Assembly: GCF_900107585.1 (NCBI RefSeq)
Contig: NZ_FNQM01000001.1
Coordinates: forward strand, 434,001 to 498,000
Origin: Rubrimonas cliftonensis
Lineage (GTDB): Bacteria > Pseudomonadota > Alphaproteobacteria > Rhodobacterales > Rhodobacteraceae
Reading direction: 5' to 3'
DNA: 64,000 nt
Positions 45,348 to 52,799 of this stretch are shown here, in pieces; positions within the stretch are counted from its first letter, which is position 1, and every line of letters begins with the position of its first letter. The notes beneath the pieces are model-generated. The model had not been told where the DNA came from. It did not search any database and saw nothing but the letters and a program-made list of their open reading frames with translations. The position numbers and the translations under genes were made by a program.

Positions 45348-45384
45348 CGGGATTGCCGCTATCTCGGTGATAGCCTCACGCTAT
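45348..45384 (-). promoter_or_regulatory. OxyR operator upstream of katG
   Basis: Read on the minus strand: ATAG, 7 bases, CTAT, 7 bases, ATAG, 7 bases, then CCCG where the consensus has CTAT. Three of the four OxyR contact elements match the known ATAG-N7-CTAT-N7-ATAG-N7-CTAT pattern with exact spacing. The box overlaps the oxyR stop codon and ends at the katG -35. Confidence 0.75.
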
Positions 45385-46266
45385 CTGAAGCAGCGATTTC
45401 GGCGCGGCCTGGCGCAGGGCTTCGGCGAAAAGGCGCATATCCGCCCGCCGCGCGGCGCCGGCTGGGAAGATCAGGGACAGTCGTCGCGCCATCGCCGGGG
45501 CGATCGGTCGCAGGGCGGGCGTGGTTCGACCGGCGGCGGCGAGCGCGGGGGCCAGCGTCACGCCTTCCCCCACCGCGACCAGCCCCAGCAGCGTCTCCAG
45601 GCTCGTCGCGCGATAGCCGGCCCCATCGGGCGCCGCCGCGCCGCAGAGCGACAGCGCCTGATCGCGCAGGCAATGGCCTTCCTCCAGCACCAGCAGCCGC
45701 TCCGCGCCGAGCGCCGCGGCGCTCACCGTCTCGCCGCGCGCCAGCGGATGATCCGGCGGCAGCGCGGCGAGGAACGGTTCGTCGAAGAGCGCCGCCATCT
45801 CCAGCCCCGGCCCCGACGCCGCCTCCGCGACCACGGCGGCGTCGAGTTCGCGCCGCCGCAGCGCCAGCAGCGCCTCCGCCGTCTGCATCTCCCGGCAGAT
45901 GAGGTCCAGCCGCGCGAAGCGCGCCCGTAGCGACGGGGCCGCCCAGGGCAGGAAATACGGGCAGAGGGTGGGAATCACGCCGAGTCGCAGCGGCCCGACC
46001 AGCGGCTCGGCGCCGCTGCGCGCCACGCCGCGCACCTCGTCGGCCAGCGTCAGCATCGCCCGCGCCCGCGCCACGACCTGCTCGCCGAGCACGGTCAGAC
46101 GCGCCCCGGCCGCTCCGCGCTCCACCAGCGTCGCCCCGAGATAGCCCTCAAGCCGCGCGATCTGGGCCGAAAGCGTCGGCTGGCTCACGCCGCAGGCCTC
46201 GGCCGCGCGCCGGAAATGGCCGTGGTCGGCCAGCGCCACCAGATAGCTGAGCTGCGTGAGGGTCAT
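45376..46266 (-). CDS. oxyR: Hydrogen peroxide-sensing regulator OxyR
   Basis: LysR-family activator of peroxide defence, 296 residues from ATG 46266. The N-terminal helix-turn-helix is FRRAAEACGVSQPTLSAQIA (about residues 18-37). The redox Cys are at residues 199 and 208 in LLVLEEGHCLRDQALSLCGA, exactly the Escherichia coli numbering, so disulfide switching should work. Placed 168 bases upstream of katG on the same strand, with the operator inside that gap. Whether katG is also reached by read-through from oxyR is open. Confidence 0.94.
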   Translation of the reverse strand: MTLTQLSYLVALADHGHFRRAAEACGVSQPTLSAQIARLEGYLGATLVERGAAGARLTVLGEQVVARARAMLTLADEVRGVARSGAEPLVGPLRLGVIPTLCPYFLPWAAPSLRARFARLDLICREMQTAEALLALRRRELDAAVVAEAASGPGLEMAALFDEPFLAALPPDHPLARGETVSAAALGAERLLVLEEGHCLRDQALSLCGAAAPDGAGYRATSLETLLGLVAVGEGVTLAPALAAAGRTTPALRPIAPAMARRLSLIFPAGAARRADMRLFAEALRQAAPKSLLQIA

Positions 46267-46391
46267 CGCGGCAACCATCGCGCCGCAGGGGCGCAGCCGC
46301 AAGGGCGCCGCGCCGCCGCGATGCGGCGCCTGTTCATCGCAAGCGCGCTGGCATAGCTTCCGCCACGTCTCGCAAATGCAAGAGGACGCCC

Positions 46392-47690
46392 ATGGCGCTC
46401 CACACCTCCCCCGTGGACCGGACCGCCGCCACCGGGGCGGTCGCGCCCGGGCTGGCGAGCCACGCGCCGCTCGGCCCCGGCGCGTTCGTCGCGCTGTGCG
46501 CCGCGCTGATGGCGATGAACGCGCTGGCGATCGACATCATGCTGCCCGGCCTGCCGCACATCGCCCATGAGCTCGGCGTCGACGCGCCGAACGAGCGTCA
46601 GGCCGTCATCACCGCCTATCTGCTCGGCTTCGGCTTCGGGCAGTTCCTGGCCGGTCCGCTGAGCGACCGCTTCGGCCGCCGGACGGTGCTGCTCGTTGGG
46701 CTGGTGATGTACGCCGCCGGCGCCGGACTGTGCGCGCTAGCGCCGGACTTCGACCTGCTGCTCGCCGCGCGCGCGGCGCAGGGGCTCGGCGCCGCGGCGC
46801 CGCGGGTCATCGTCACCGCCGTCATCCGCGACTGCTACGCCGGCCGCGCGATGGCCCGCGTCACGTCGCTGGCGATGATGACCTTCATGGCGGCGCCGGT
46901 GATCGCGCCGACGCTCGGTCAGGTCATCCTGCTCCTGGGGCCGTGGCGCATCATCTTCGCGGTGCTGGCGCTCTACGCCGCCCTGGTGCTGCTATACGCC
47001 GGCCTCCGCCTGCCCGAGACGCTGCCGCCGGAGCGCCGCCGCACCCTGCGGCCGAGCGCGCTCGCGCGCGGCGTCGGCTCGGTGCTGCGCTCGCGGCAGA
47101 CGGTCGGCTACGCGCTGGCGTCGGGGGTGTTCTTCGGCGCGCTGTTCGGCTTCATCGGCTCGGCGCAGCAGATCATGGCCGAGCTCTACGGGTTGGGGCC
47201 GTGGTTCCCGATCGCGTTCGCGGGCGTGGCGCTGGCGATGGCGGCCTCGGCCTTCCTCAACTCCCGCCTCGTCGAGCGGTTCGGGATGCGCCTGCTCTCG
47301 CACGGGGCCGTGCTCGCCTTCGCGGCGCTGAGCGCGGTGCTGGCGGGCCTCGCGCTGACGGGTCAGCCGCCGGTATGGGCCTTCATGGGGCTGATCTGCG
47401 GGGCGATGATGCTCGTCGGCATGGTCTTCTCGAACTTCAACGCGCTGGCGATGGAGCCGCAGGGCGCGGTCGCCGGCCTCGCCTCCTCGATGATCGGCGG
47501 GGTGACGACGCTCATCGGCGCCTCGGTCGGCTACGGCATCGGGCAGGCCTATGACGGCACGGTGCTGCCGCTGGCGCTCGGCTACCTGTTCTGCGGGGCC
47601 GGCGCGGCCGCCGTCATCCTGTTGACCGAGGGCGGCATGTTCGGTCGCGGCGGCGGCGTCGCGACGTCTGGCCGCGCTCCGGCGGAGTGA
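46392..47690 (+). CDS. Bcr/CflA-type multidrug efflux MFS transporter
   Basis: A 432-residue, 12-helix major facilitator. Family marks are MAMNALAIDIMLPGLPHIAH in helix 1, the motif-A loop QFLAGPLSDRFGRRTVLLVG and the drug-H+ antiporter region ARAAQGLGAAAPRVIVTAVI. Members export bicyclomycin, chloramphenicol-type and other compounds. It is divergent from oxyR. The gap of 125 bases would hold both promoters, so peroxide control of the pump is possible but not shown. Confidence 0.88.
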   Translation: MALHTSPVDRTAATGAVAPGLASHAPLGPGAFVALCAALMAMNALAIDIMLPGLPHIAHELGVDAPNERQAVITAYLLGFGFGQFLAGPLSDRFGRRTVLLVGLVMYAAGAGLCALAPDFDLLLAARAAQGLGAAAPRVIVTAVIRDCYAGRAMARVTSLAMMTFMAAPVIAPTLGQVILLLGPWRIIFAVLALYAALVLLYAGLRLPETLPPERRRTLRPSALARGVGSVLRSRQTVGYALASGVFFGALFGFIGSAQQIMAELYGLGPWFPIAFAGVALAMAASAFLNSRLVERFGMRLLSHGAVLAFAALSAVLAGLALTGQPPVWAFMGLICGAMMLVGMVFSNFNALAMEPQGAVAGLASSMIGGVTTLIGASVGYGIGQAYDGTVLPLALGYLFCGAGAAAVILLTEGGMFGRGGGVATSGRAPAE

Positions 47691-47722
47691 CGCGCGGCGC
47701 GGCGCGCGCCATCTCCTCGCCC

Positions 47723-48151
47723 ATGAAGCGCATCATGAGCACCCTTCTCGCCGCCGCCCTCGCGAGCGTCGCCGCGGCGCAGGAACAGCCCGGGCCGCAG
47801 CCGGCCACGCCCGCCGCAGAGACCGCGCCCCCGGCCACGCTGGAGGAGGCGCTGCGGCGCATCGAGACGCTCGAGCGCGCGCTCGTCCGCGCCGAGGCCG
47901 ACGCCCGCACCGCCAGGGCCCGGGTCGGCACGCTGGCCCTGAGAGAGAGCGCCGCAGCCAACGACGCTGCGAGCTGTCGGCGGGATCTGACGCGCGCCGA
48001 GGCCGACGCGCGGCGGGCCGAGCAGGGCGAGGCGTCGGCCGAGCGCGACCGGCGTTCGCTCGAAACCCGGCTGCGCGCCGCCGAGCGCGACGCAAGCCGC
48101 GCCGAGAGCGACCTGCGCCGCGCCCGCAGCGACCTCAGACGCTGCCGCTGA
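47723..48151 (+). CDS. Exported coiled-coil protein
   Basis: A 142-residue protein with a signal peptide (MKRIMSTLLAAALASVAAAQ) and a Pro/Ala-rich linker, then about 100 residues of heptad-like Glu/Arg/Ala sequence (LEEALRRIETLERALVRAEA through RRARSDLRRC), a predicted long coiled coil with two Cys. No family recognised. The last 17 bases overlap the convergent TauE-like gene. Confidence 0.6.
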   Translation: MKRIMSTLLAAALASVAAAQEQPGPQPATPAAETAPPATLEEALRRIETLERALVRAEADARTARARVGTLALRESAAANDAASCRRDLTRAEADARRAEQGEASAERDRRSLETRLRAAERDASRAESDLRRARSDLRRCR

Positions 48152-48917
48152 GCAGCGCGCGCGTCAGGATCATCCCCGACGCGAGCGCAGCCAGCGACAG
48201 GATGAGGGGCCGCACCGAGCGCCCCGCGAGCAGACGCATCGCCGGCCGCGCCAGCGCGAAGCCCAGCAGCGCCGCGGGCGCCATGCTCAGCGCGAAGGCG
48301 AGGTCCGAAACCGCGACCTGGCCGCGCCACAGCAGCGCGCCGAGCGACAGCGCGATGCCGATCGAGAAGAAGGCGTTGAGCGTCGCCCGCGCCCGCGCCT
48401 GCGCCGCCCCCGCCGCGTGCTGGTAGAGCAGCGCCATCGGCGGCGCTCCCACCGAGGTCAGCGTGCCGGTGAGCCCCGAGAGCGCCCCGGCCGCCGCCAG
48501 CGACGCGCGCGAGATCGCGATGCGCAGTCCCGATACGCTGAGTGCGACGCCGACCAGCACGGCGAGCGCCACCATCACCGCCACCGCCTGCGGGTCGGGC
48601 GCAAGCGCCACCACGGCGGCGGCGACAAGCGCGCCCGCCGCCCGGCCCGCGACCGCAGGGGCAAGCTCGCCGCCCGAGATCGCCGAGAGGTCGCGCGGCG
48701 TGGAGAGCAGCGTCACGGGAAAGCCGACGAGCAGAACGCCCGCCGGCATGAACTGGGGCGCGATCAGCGCCACCAGCGGCGCCACGACCATGCCGAAGGC
48801 GCCGCCGGTGGCGCGCTGCGTCAGCACGCCGGCCGTCACCGCAAGGGAGCACGCCCCCCAGGCCAGCGGGGCGATGTCAAGACTGGACAGGGCGCCGGCG
48901 AGCCCGCCGCCGGTCAC
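48135..48917 (-). CDS. TauE/SafE-family membrane protein
   Basis: A 260-residue protein with about eight membrane helices of the TauE/SafE sulfite/sulfonate exporter family. The two-fold repeat is visible as ATGGAFGMVVAPLVALIAPQ in the first half and LTGTLTSVGAPPMALLYQHA in the second, where the GxxPP element is conserved. It starts at GTG 48917, overlapping the stop of the DUF805-like gene (GTGA). Substrate unknown. No sulfur gene is adjacent. Confidence 0.8.
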   Translation of the reverse strand: MTGGGLAGALSSLDIAPLAWGACSLAVTAGVLTQRATGGAFGMVVAPLVALIAPQFMPAGVLLVGFPVTLLSTPRDLSAISGGELAPAVAGRAAGALVAAAVVALAPDPQAVAVMVALAVLVGVALSVSGLRIAISRASLAAAGALSGLTGTLTSVGAPPMALLYQHAAGAAQARARATLNAFFSIGIALSLGALLWRGQVAVSDLAFALSMAPAALLGFALARPAMRLLAGRSVRPLILSLAALASGMILTRALLSGSV

Positions 48918-49444
48918 TCCAGCCCGCCCCGCGCGTCGTCGCGACGCAGCCGGGGCGCTGCTCCGGACCGCCCGTCCGGGGGCCTGGGGCGGCCGCCCGA
49001 CGTCAGCCGATACGCCGCCCGGGCGCTCTCGCCGGGAACGAGGAACATCGCCAGCCCATAGGCGACCGCCGCCGCGCCGTGGAGCTGCCCGACCAGCGTC
49101 AACGCGGCGAGCGCCCCGTGCAGCGCAAGCGCGGCGCCCCAGCCGCCGAGGCGCATGTCGCGCAGCCGCTTGGCAGCGACGTTGAGAAACAGCGCCGCTG
49201 CGACGATGGCGGTCGCGATGCGGCCGCCGGTGTCGAAGGGGCCGCCCGCCGCGGCGACGTCCTGCGCCGCCGCCGCCGCGAGGATCGCGGTCAGCGGGCC
49301 GAGCGCCAGCCAGCGCCAGCGACCCATGCGGCCCCCGCCCCAGCGGCCGACGACGTCGAGCGCCACGTCGCGCGCCACCGCGAGCGTCCGCGAGTCGCGC
49401 GCGGCGTCCTGCGTCAGTCTCGCCGCTTCCTGCGCTGGCATCAT
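48914..49444 (-). CDS. DUF805-like membrane protein
   Basis: A 176-residue protein with about four membrane helices (RWLALGPLTAILAAAAAQDV, ATAIVAAALFLNVAAKRLRD, ALALHGALAALTLVGQL, and a fourth near AVAYGLAMFLVPGESARAAY). The short block KRLRDMRLGGWGAAL is the DUF805 signature. Function unknown. The N-terminal 45 residues are soluble. Starts at the first of two ATGs (49444) and is coupled to the TauE-like gene. Confidence 0.68.
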   Translation of the reverse strand: MMPAQEAARLTQDAARDSRTLAVARDVALDVVGRWGGGRMGRWRWLALGPLTAILAAAAAQDVAAAGGPFDTGGRIATAIVAAALFLNVAAKRLRDMRLGGWGAALALHGALAALTLVGQLHGAAAVAYGLAMFLVPGESARAAYRLTSGGRPRPPDGRSGAAPRLRRDDARGGLE

Positions 49445-49567
49445 GCGCCGTGCTCCCCTGCGCTTTCTGTCGCATCGCCCTGCGCGGCCGCCGATTGGCA
49501 CTGTCCGCGCGACCGGCGCCGGGGCGAACCGTCGCCCTCTTTCGACCGGATCATGGAGGATGGTGCG

Positions 49568-50152
49568 ATGGGCGCAAGGGAAGGCAAGCTGATCTTGGCG
49601 TTTGCTGCGGCGGCGGTCGCCGCGTCGCTGCACGTCGCGCCGGCGGCGGCCGACGAGATCGAGGACGCCATGGAGGCCGGCCTTGCCGCATACCGCGCCG
49701 GCGACGTGGCGCTCGCGCGCGAGGAGATCGATTACGCTGCGACGCTGCTCGCCGCCGCCAAGGCCGAGGGCCTCGCCGCGTTTCTCCCTCCCGCCCGCGA
49801 CGGCTGGACGCGGGAGGTCTCGCAGGAGGCGCAGGCCGCCGCCGCCTTCATGGGCGGCGGGCTCACCGCCTCGGCGAACTATCGCCGCGGGTCGGACGAA
49901 GTGCAGGTCATGCTCGCCGCCGATGGGCCGATGATCGCCGGGATGGCGGCGCTGCTCGGCAATCCCGCCATCATGGCGACGCAGGGCGAGGTGCGTCGCG
50001 CGGGCCGCCAGCGCTATCTCGTCTCCCATGGCGGCGACGTCATGGCGCTGATCGACAACCGCATCCTCGTCCAGATCGACGGCGGCGCGGAAACCGATGA
50101 AAAGACCGCCTATTTCGAGGCGATCGATCTCGACGCCCTGGCCGGCTTCTGA
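49568..50152 (+). CDS. Exported protein of unknown function
   Basis: A 194-residue protein with a signal peptide (about residues 1-28, ending APAAADE). The mature part has a helical block (AMEAGLAAYRAGDVALAREE) that resembles a single tetratricopeptide-like helix pair, then a compact domain with SANYRRGSDEVQVMLAADGP and RYLVSHGGDVMALIDNRILV. I do not recognise a family. ATG 49568 is chosen because GGAGGA lies 7 bases before it. Divergent from the DUF805-like gene. Confidence 0.65.
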   Translation: MGAREGKLILAFAAAAVAASLHVAPAAADEIEDAMEAGLAAYRAGDVALAREEIDYAATLLAAAKAEGLAAFLPPARDGWTREVSQEAQAAAAFMGGGLTASANYRRGSDEVQVMLAADGPMIAGMAALLGNPAIMATQGEVRRAGRQRYLVSHGGDVMALIDNRILVQIDGGAETDEKTAYFEAIDLDALAGF

Positions 50153-50245
50153 CGGTGCGGCGGCCCGTTCGCGGGCCGTCGTTTGAGCGAGCGGCGGTTT
50201 TCTGGCATGGTGACGGCTCCGTGACGTGTTCAACGGAGGTTTTGC

Positions 50246-50527
50246 ATGACGGATCACGACAGATATGCGGCGCAGCTCAAGAGCCTGATCGACGACTACA
50301 ACGCCCGCATCGCGAAGTTCGAGGAACGGATGGAGAGCGCGTCGGCGCAGGCGCGGCGGGACTACGCCGAGCGCCTCGACGAGATGCAGCGGGCGCGCGA
50401 CGCGGCCGAAGAGGAAATGCAGGCGTTCAACGACGCCGCCTGGGCCGGGGCGGAGGAGATGCGCAAGGGGTTCAAGGCCGCCTGGAGCGAAATCAGCAAG
50501 GCCGCCGACCGCGCGATGTCGCGCTGA
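50246..50527 (+). CDS. Small coiled-coil cytoplasmic protein
   Basis: A 93-residue, highly charged helical protein (LKSLIDDYNARIAKFEERME through ARRDYAERLDEMQRARDAAE), with no signal peptide. A good GGAGG lies 6 bases before the ATG. Similar short helical proteins are common in alphaproteobacteria and unnamed. The last 35 bases overlap the convergent pcp gene. Confidence 0.6.
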   Translation: MTDHDRYAAQLKSLIDDYNARIAKFEERMESASAQARRDYAERLDEMQRARDAAEEEMQAFNDAAWAGAEEMRKGFKAAWSEISKAADRAMSR

Positions 50528-51038
50528 GCGCGGCGTCGAGGCAGGCGCCCATCGCGGCGGCGACGCGCGCCGCGTCCCACCCCGCCCCGAGCGGCGGCGT
50601 GTGGAGGAAGGCGACGAGCGGCGCGCAGCCCGTCGCGAGCGCCGCCCAGTAGGTCGTCTCGCAGACATAGCGGCCGGGGTCGTCGGAAAGCCGCGCGGGC
50701 GCGCCGGTCGCGCGCATCGCGTCGAGCGCCGCGGCCCATGGCCAGAGACCGTGCAGCATCCGGGCCGCGTCGTCCGGCGCGTCGCGCCAGGCCTCGGGGC
50801 GGCGCGCCCGCATCTCCAGACGCAGCCGCGGCTCGTCGGCGAGGCCCGTGAGCAGCAGAACCTCCGGGCGGACCCGCGCGACCGCGTCGAACAGGGCGCG
50901 CGGCGCGGCGTCATGGTCCACCGGCAGCGTCGCGACCGCGAGGCCGGGACGGGCGGCGCCCAGCGCCGCGACGGCCTCCCCGCTCGAATTGACGCTCCAG
51001 CGCCCGAACGGCCCGAAGCCGGTGACGAGCGCCGTCAA
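50493..51038 (-). CDS. pcp: Pyroglutamyl-peptidase I (C15)
   Basis: Removes N-terminal pyroglutamate from peptides. About 181 residues from TTG 51038 (MTALVTGFGPFGRWSVNSSG). The catalytic triad can be placed: Cys126 in DDPGRYVCETTYWAALATG, His146 in LVAFLHTPPLG and a Glu near residue 75. The usual GRYVCN element reads GRYVCE. An ATG at 51086 inside the cytochrome gene is the alternative start. It lies 7 bases after the cytochrome gene, so probably cotranscribed. Confidence 0.75.
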   Translation of the reverse strand: MTALVTGFGPFGRWSVNSSGEAVAALGAARPGLAVATLPVDHDAAPRALFDAVARVRPEVLLLTGLADEPRLRLEMRARRPEAWRDAPDDAARMLHGLWPWAAALDAMRATGAPARLSDDPGRYVCETTYWAALATGCAPLVAFLHTPPLGAGWDAARVAAAMGACLDAALSATSRGRRPC

Positions 51039-51045
51039 CGCCGGC

Positions 51046-51357
51046 TCACTGCGCGGGGATCTCCTGCGCGGCGAACCAGGCCGCAAGATCGCTGATCTGA
51101 TCGTCCTTCAGCCCGCCGGCCACGATGTTCATCTCGGGGTGGACCCGCCCGCCGGAGCGATACTCCATCAGCTGCTCGGAGATGTACTCGGCGTCGAGGC
51201 CCGCGATGCTGGGCGTGTTGGCGCGGACGGCGGCGCCGTCGCGGCCATGGCACGCCGAGCACATCCGGGCGAGCTTGTAGCCCGCCTCCGCGTCGCCCTC
51301 GGCGAGCCCGGGCGCCGCCCAGGCGAGCAGCGCGGCGGTCAGGGTCAGTCGAAGCAT
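51046..51357 (-). CDS. Periplasmic cytochrome c (class I)
   Basis: A 103-residue exported c-type cytochrome: signal peptide 1-19 (ending PGLAEGD), haem site CSACH (Cys33, Cys36, His37) and likely axial Met76 in VHPEMNIVAG. The residues GLKDDQISDLAAWFAAQEIP form the usual C-terminal helix. It follows the sugar dehydrogenase gene by about 70 bases and is probably its electron acceptor. Confidence 0.9.
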   Translation of the reverse strand: MLRLTLTAALLAWAAPGLAEGDAEAGYKLARMCSACHGRDGAAVRANTPSIAGLDAEYISEQLMEYRSGGRVHPEMNIVAGGLKDDQISDLAAWFAAQEIPAQ

Positions 51358-51382
51358 GTCGTTGGGCTCCCTCGAACGCGAC

Positions 51383-51409
51383 GCGGCCCCGGCGAAGCGC
51401 CGGGGCCGC
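51383..51409 (-). terminator. Hairpin between the sugar dehydrogenase and cytochrome genes
   Basis: Perfect 11-base stem GCGGCCCCGGC / GCCGGGGCCGC with a 5-base loop, no T-run. It may reduce read-through or protect the upstream message. Confidence 0.5.
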
Positions 51410-51426
51410 CGCCGGTCCCGGCGCGA

Positions 51427-52677
51427 TTACTGCGCGGGCGCGGCGTAGGAGATGCGGTAGAGCGCGCCGGCGAGGTCGTCCGACACCAGGATCGAGCCGT
51501 CGCGCAGCATTCCAACGTCCACCGGGCGGCCGAGATACTCGCCGGTCTCCGCGTCGAGCCAGCCCTCCGCGAACGGCTCCATCGTCACCGAGCCGTCCTC
51601 GGCGATGAAGGACACCATGACGCGCGCGCCGACCGGGTCGGTGCGGTTCCACGAGCCATGCTGGGCCGAGAAGATCGCGTTGCGATACTTCTCGGGGAAC
51701 ATCCGGCCGGTGTAGAACGCCATCCCGAGATCGGCGGCGTGGGCGACGGTCTCGACGACCGGCATCACGACGTCGACGGGGACTTCCTCGCCCTTGTACT
51801 CGTTGGTGCGCACCGAGCCGCCGCCATACCACGGATGGCCGAAGTGCTGGCCCATCTCGGTCTGGCGGTTCAGCTCGCCCGGGGGGATGTCGTCGCCCAT
51901 GCCGTCGACCTGGTTGTCGGTCCACCACAGCTCGCCGGTCGCGGGGTGGAAGTCCTGGCCCACCGAGTTGCGCACGCCGTAGGTGTAGACCTCACGGCCC
52001 GTGCCGTCGGTGTTGACGCGGATGATGCCGCCGATGCCGGTCTCGCGGTAGAGGTCCAGCTTCTCCTTCGGCGCCACGTTGTAGGGTTGGCCGAGCGAGA
52101 TGTAGAGCTTGCCGTCCGGGCCGATGTCGCAGACGCGGGCGGTGTGGTTGAAGCTCTCCTCCTCGGCGGGGATGAGCTCGCCTTCCGCGATCACGTTGAA
52201 CGCCGCGACGTCGTTGCTCTCGTAGAAGAACTCCGCCGCCGGGAACACCAGCACGCGGTTGCGCTCGGCGGTGTAGAGGAAGCCGTCGGGCGAGAAGCAC
52301 ACGCCGTTGGGAATGTCGAAGGGCAGCGTCGGGGCGAAGTCCTTGACCTCGTCGGCGATGCGGTCCTTGTCGCGGTCGGTGACGGCCCAGACCTTGTTCT
52401 TGCGGGTGCCGACGAAGGTCACGATGCCCTGCGGGCCGGTCGCGATGTGGCGCGCGTCGGGCACGATGGCGTAGAGGTCGATGCTGAAGCCCTCGGGCAG
52501 CGTGATGCGCTCCAGCGTCCGGCGGATCGCCTCGGCCTTCGACCCGCCCTGCTCGATGTAGGTGAAGTCGGCGCCGCCGGTCTTCTGGAATGCCGACAGC
52601 TTCTCAAGCTGCGCGTGCGCCGCGCCGCCAAAGCCGGCGAGCGCGATGCTCGCAAGCAGAATTCCGTTCAGTTTCAT
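51427..52677 (-). CDS. PQQ-dependent soluble glucose/sorbosone dehydrogenase family protein
   Basis: A 416-residue exported beta-propeller enzyme of the glucose/sorbosone dehydrogenase family. The signal peptide is MKLNGILLASIALAGFGGAA. Propeller elements include LPEGFSIDLYAIVPDARHIA, PFDIPNGVCFSPDGFLYTAE, KLYISLGQPYNVAPKEKLDL, VNTDGTGREVYTYGVRNSVG and FGHPWYGGG. Members oxidise sugars in the periplasm with pyrroloquinoline quinone; some relatives lack PQQ. The adjacent cytochrome c fits a periplasmic oxidase pair. No pqq synthesis genes are in the window. Confidence 0.84.
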   Translation of the reverse strand: MKLNGILLASIALAGFGGAAHAQLEKLSAFQKTGGADFTYIEQGGSKAEAIRRTLERITLPEGFSIDLYAIVPDARHIATGPQGIVTFVGTRKNKVWAVTDRDKDRIADEVKDFAPTLPFDIPNGVCFSPDGFLYTAERNRVLVFPAAEFFYESNDVAAFNVIAEGELIPAEEESFNHTARVCDIGPDGKLYISLGQPYNVAPKEKLDLYRETGIGGIIRVNTDGTGREVYTYGVRNSVGQDFHPATGELWWTDNQVDGMGDDIPPGELNRQTEMGQHFGHPWYGGGSVRTNEYKGEEVPVDVVMPVVETVAHAADLGMAFYTGRMFPEKYRNAIFSAQHGSWNRTDPVGARVMVSFIAEDGSVTMEPFAEGWLDAETGEYLGRPVDVGMLRDGSILVSDDLAGALYRISYAAPAQ

Positions 52678-52755
52678 GGAGTTTCTCCCCGTGTGGCCGT
52701 TTCCCCCGCCACGCCGGCGCCGTTGTGTTCGGCACCTTACGCAGCGACATGCCGG

Positions 52756-52783
52756 ACGTTAACGGATCGCGCGTGACGTGCAA
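52756..52783 (-). promoter_or_regulatory. Possible promoter of the sugar dehydrogenase gene
   Basis: TTGCAC and TAACGT with a 16-base spacer on the minus strand, about 75 bases before the gene. Confidence 0.35.
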
Positions 52784-52799
52784 GCGGAGAGGCGCGCTT

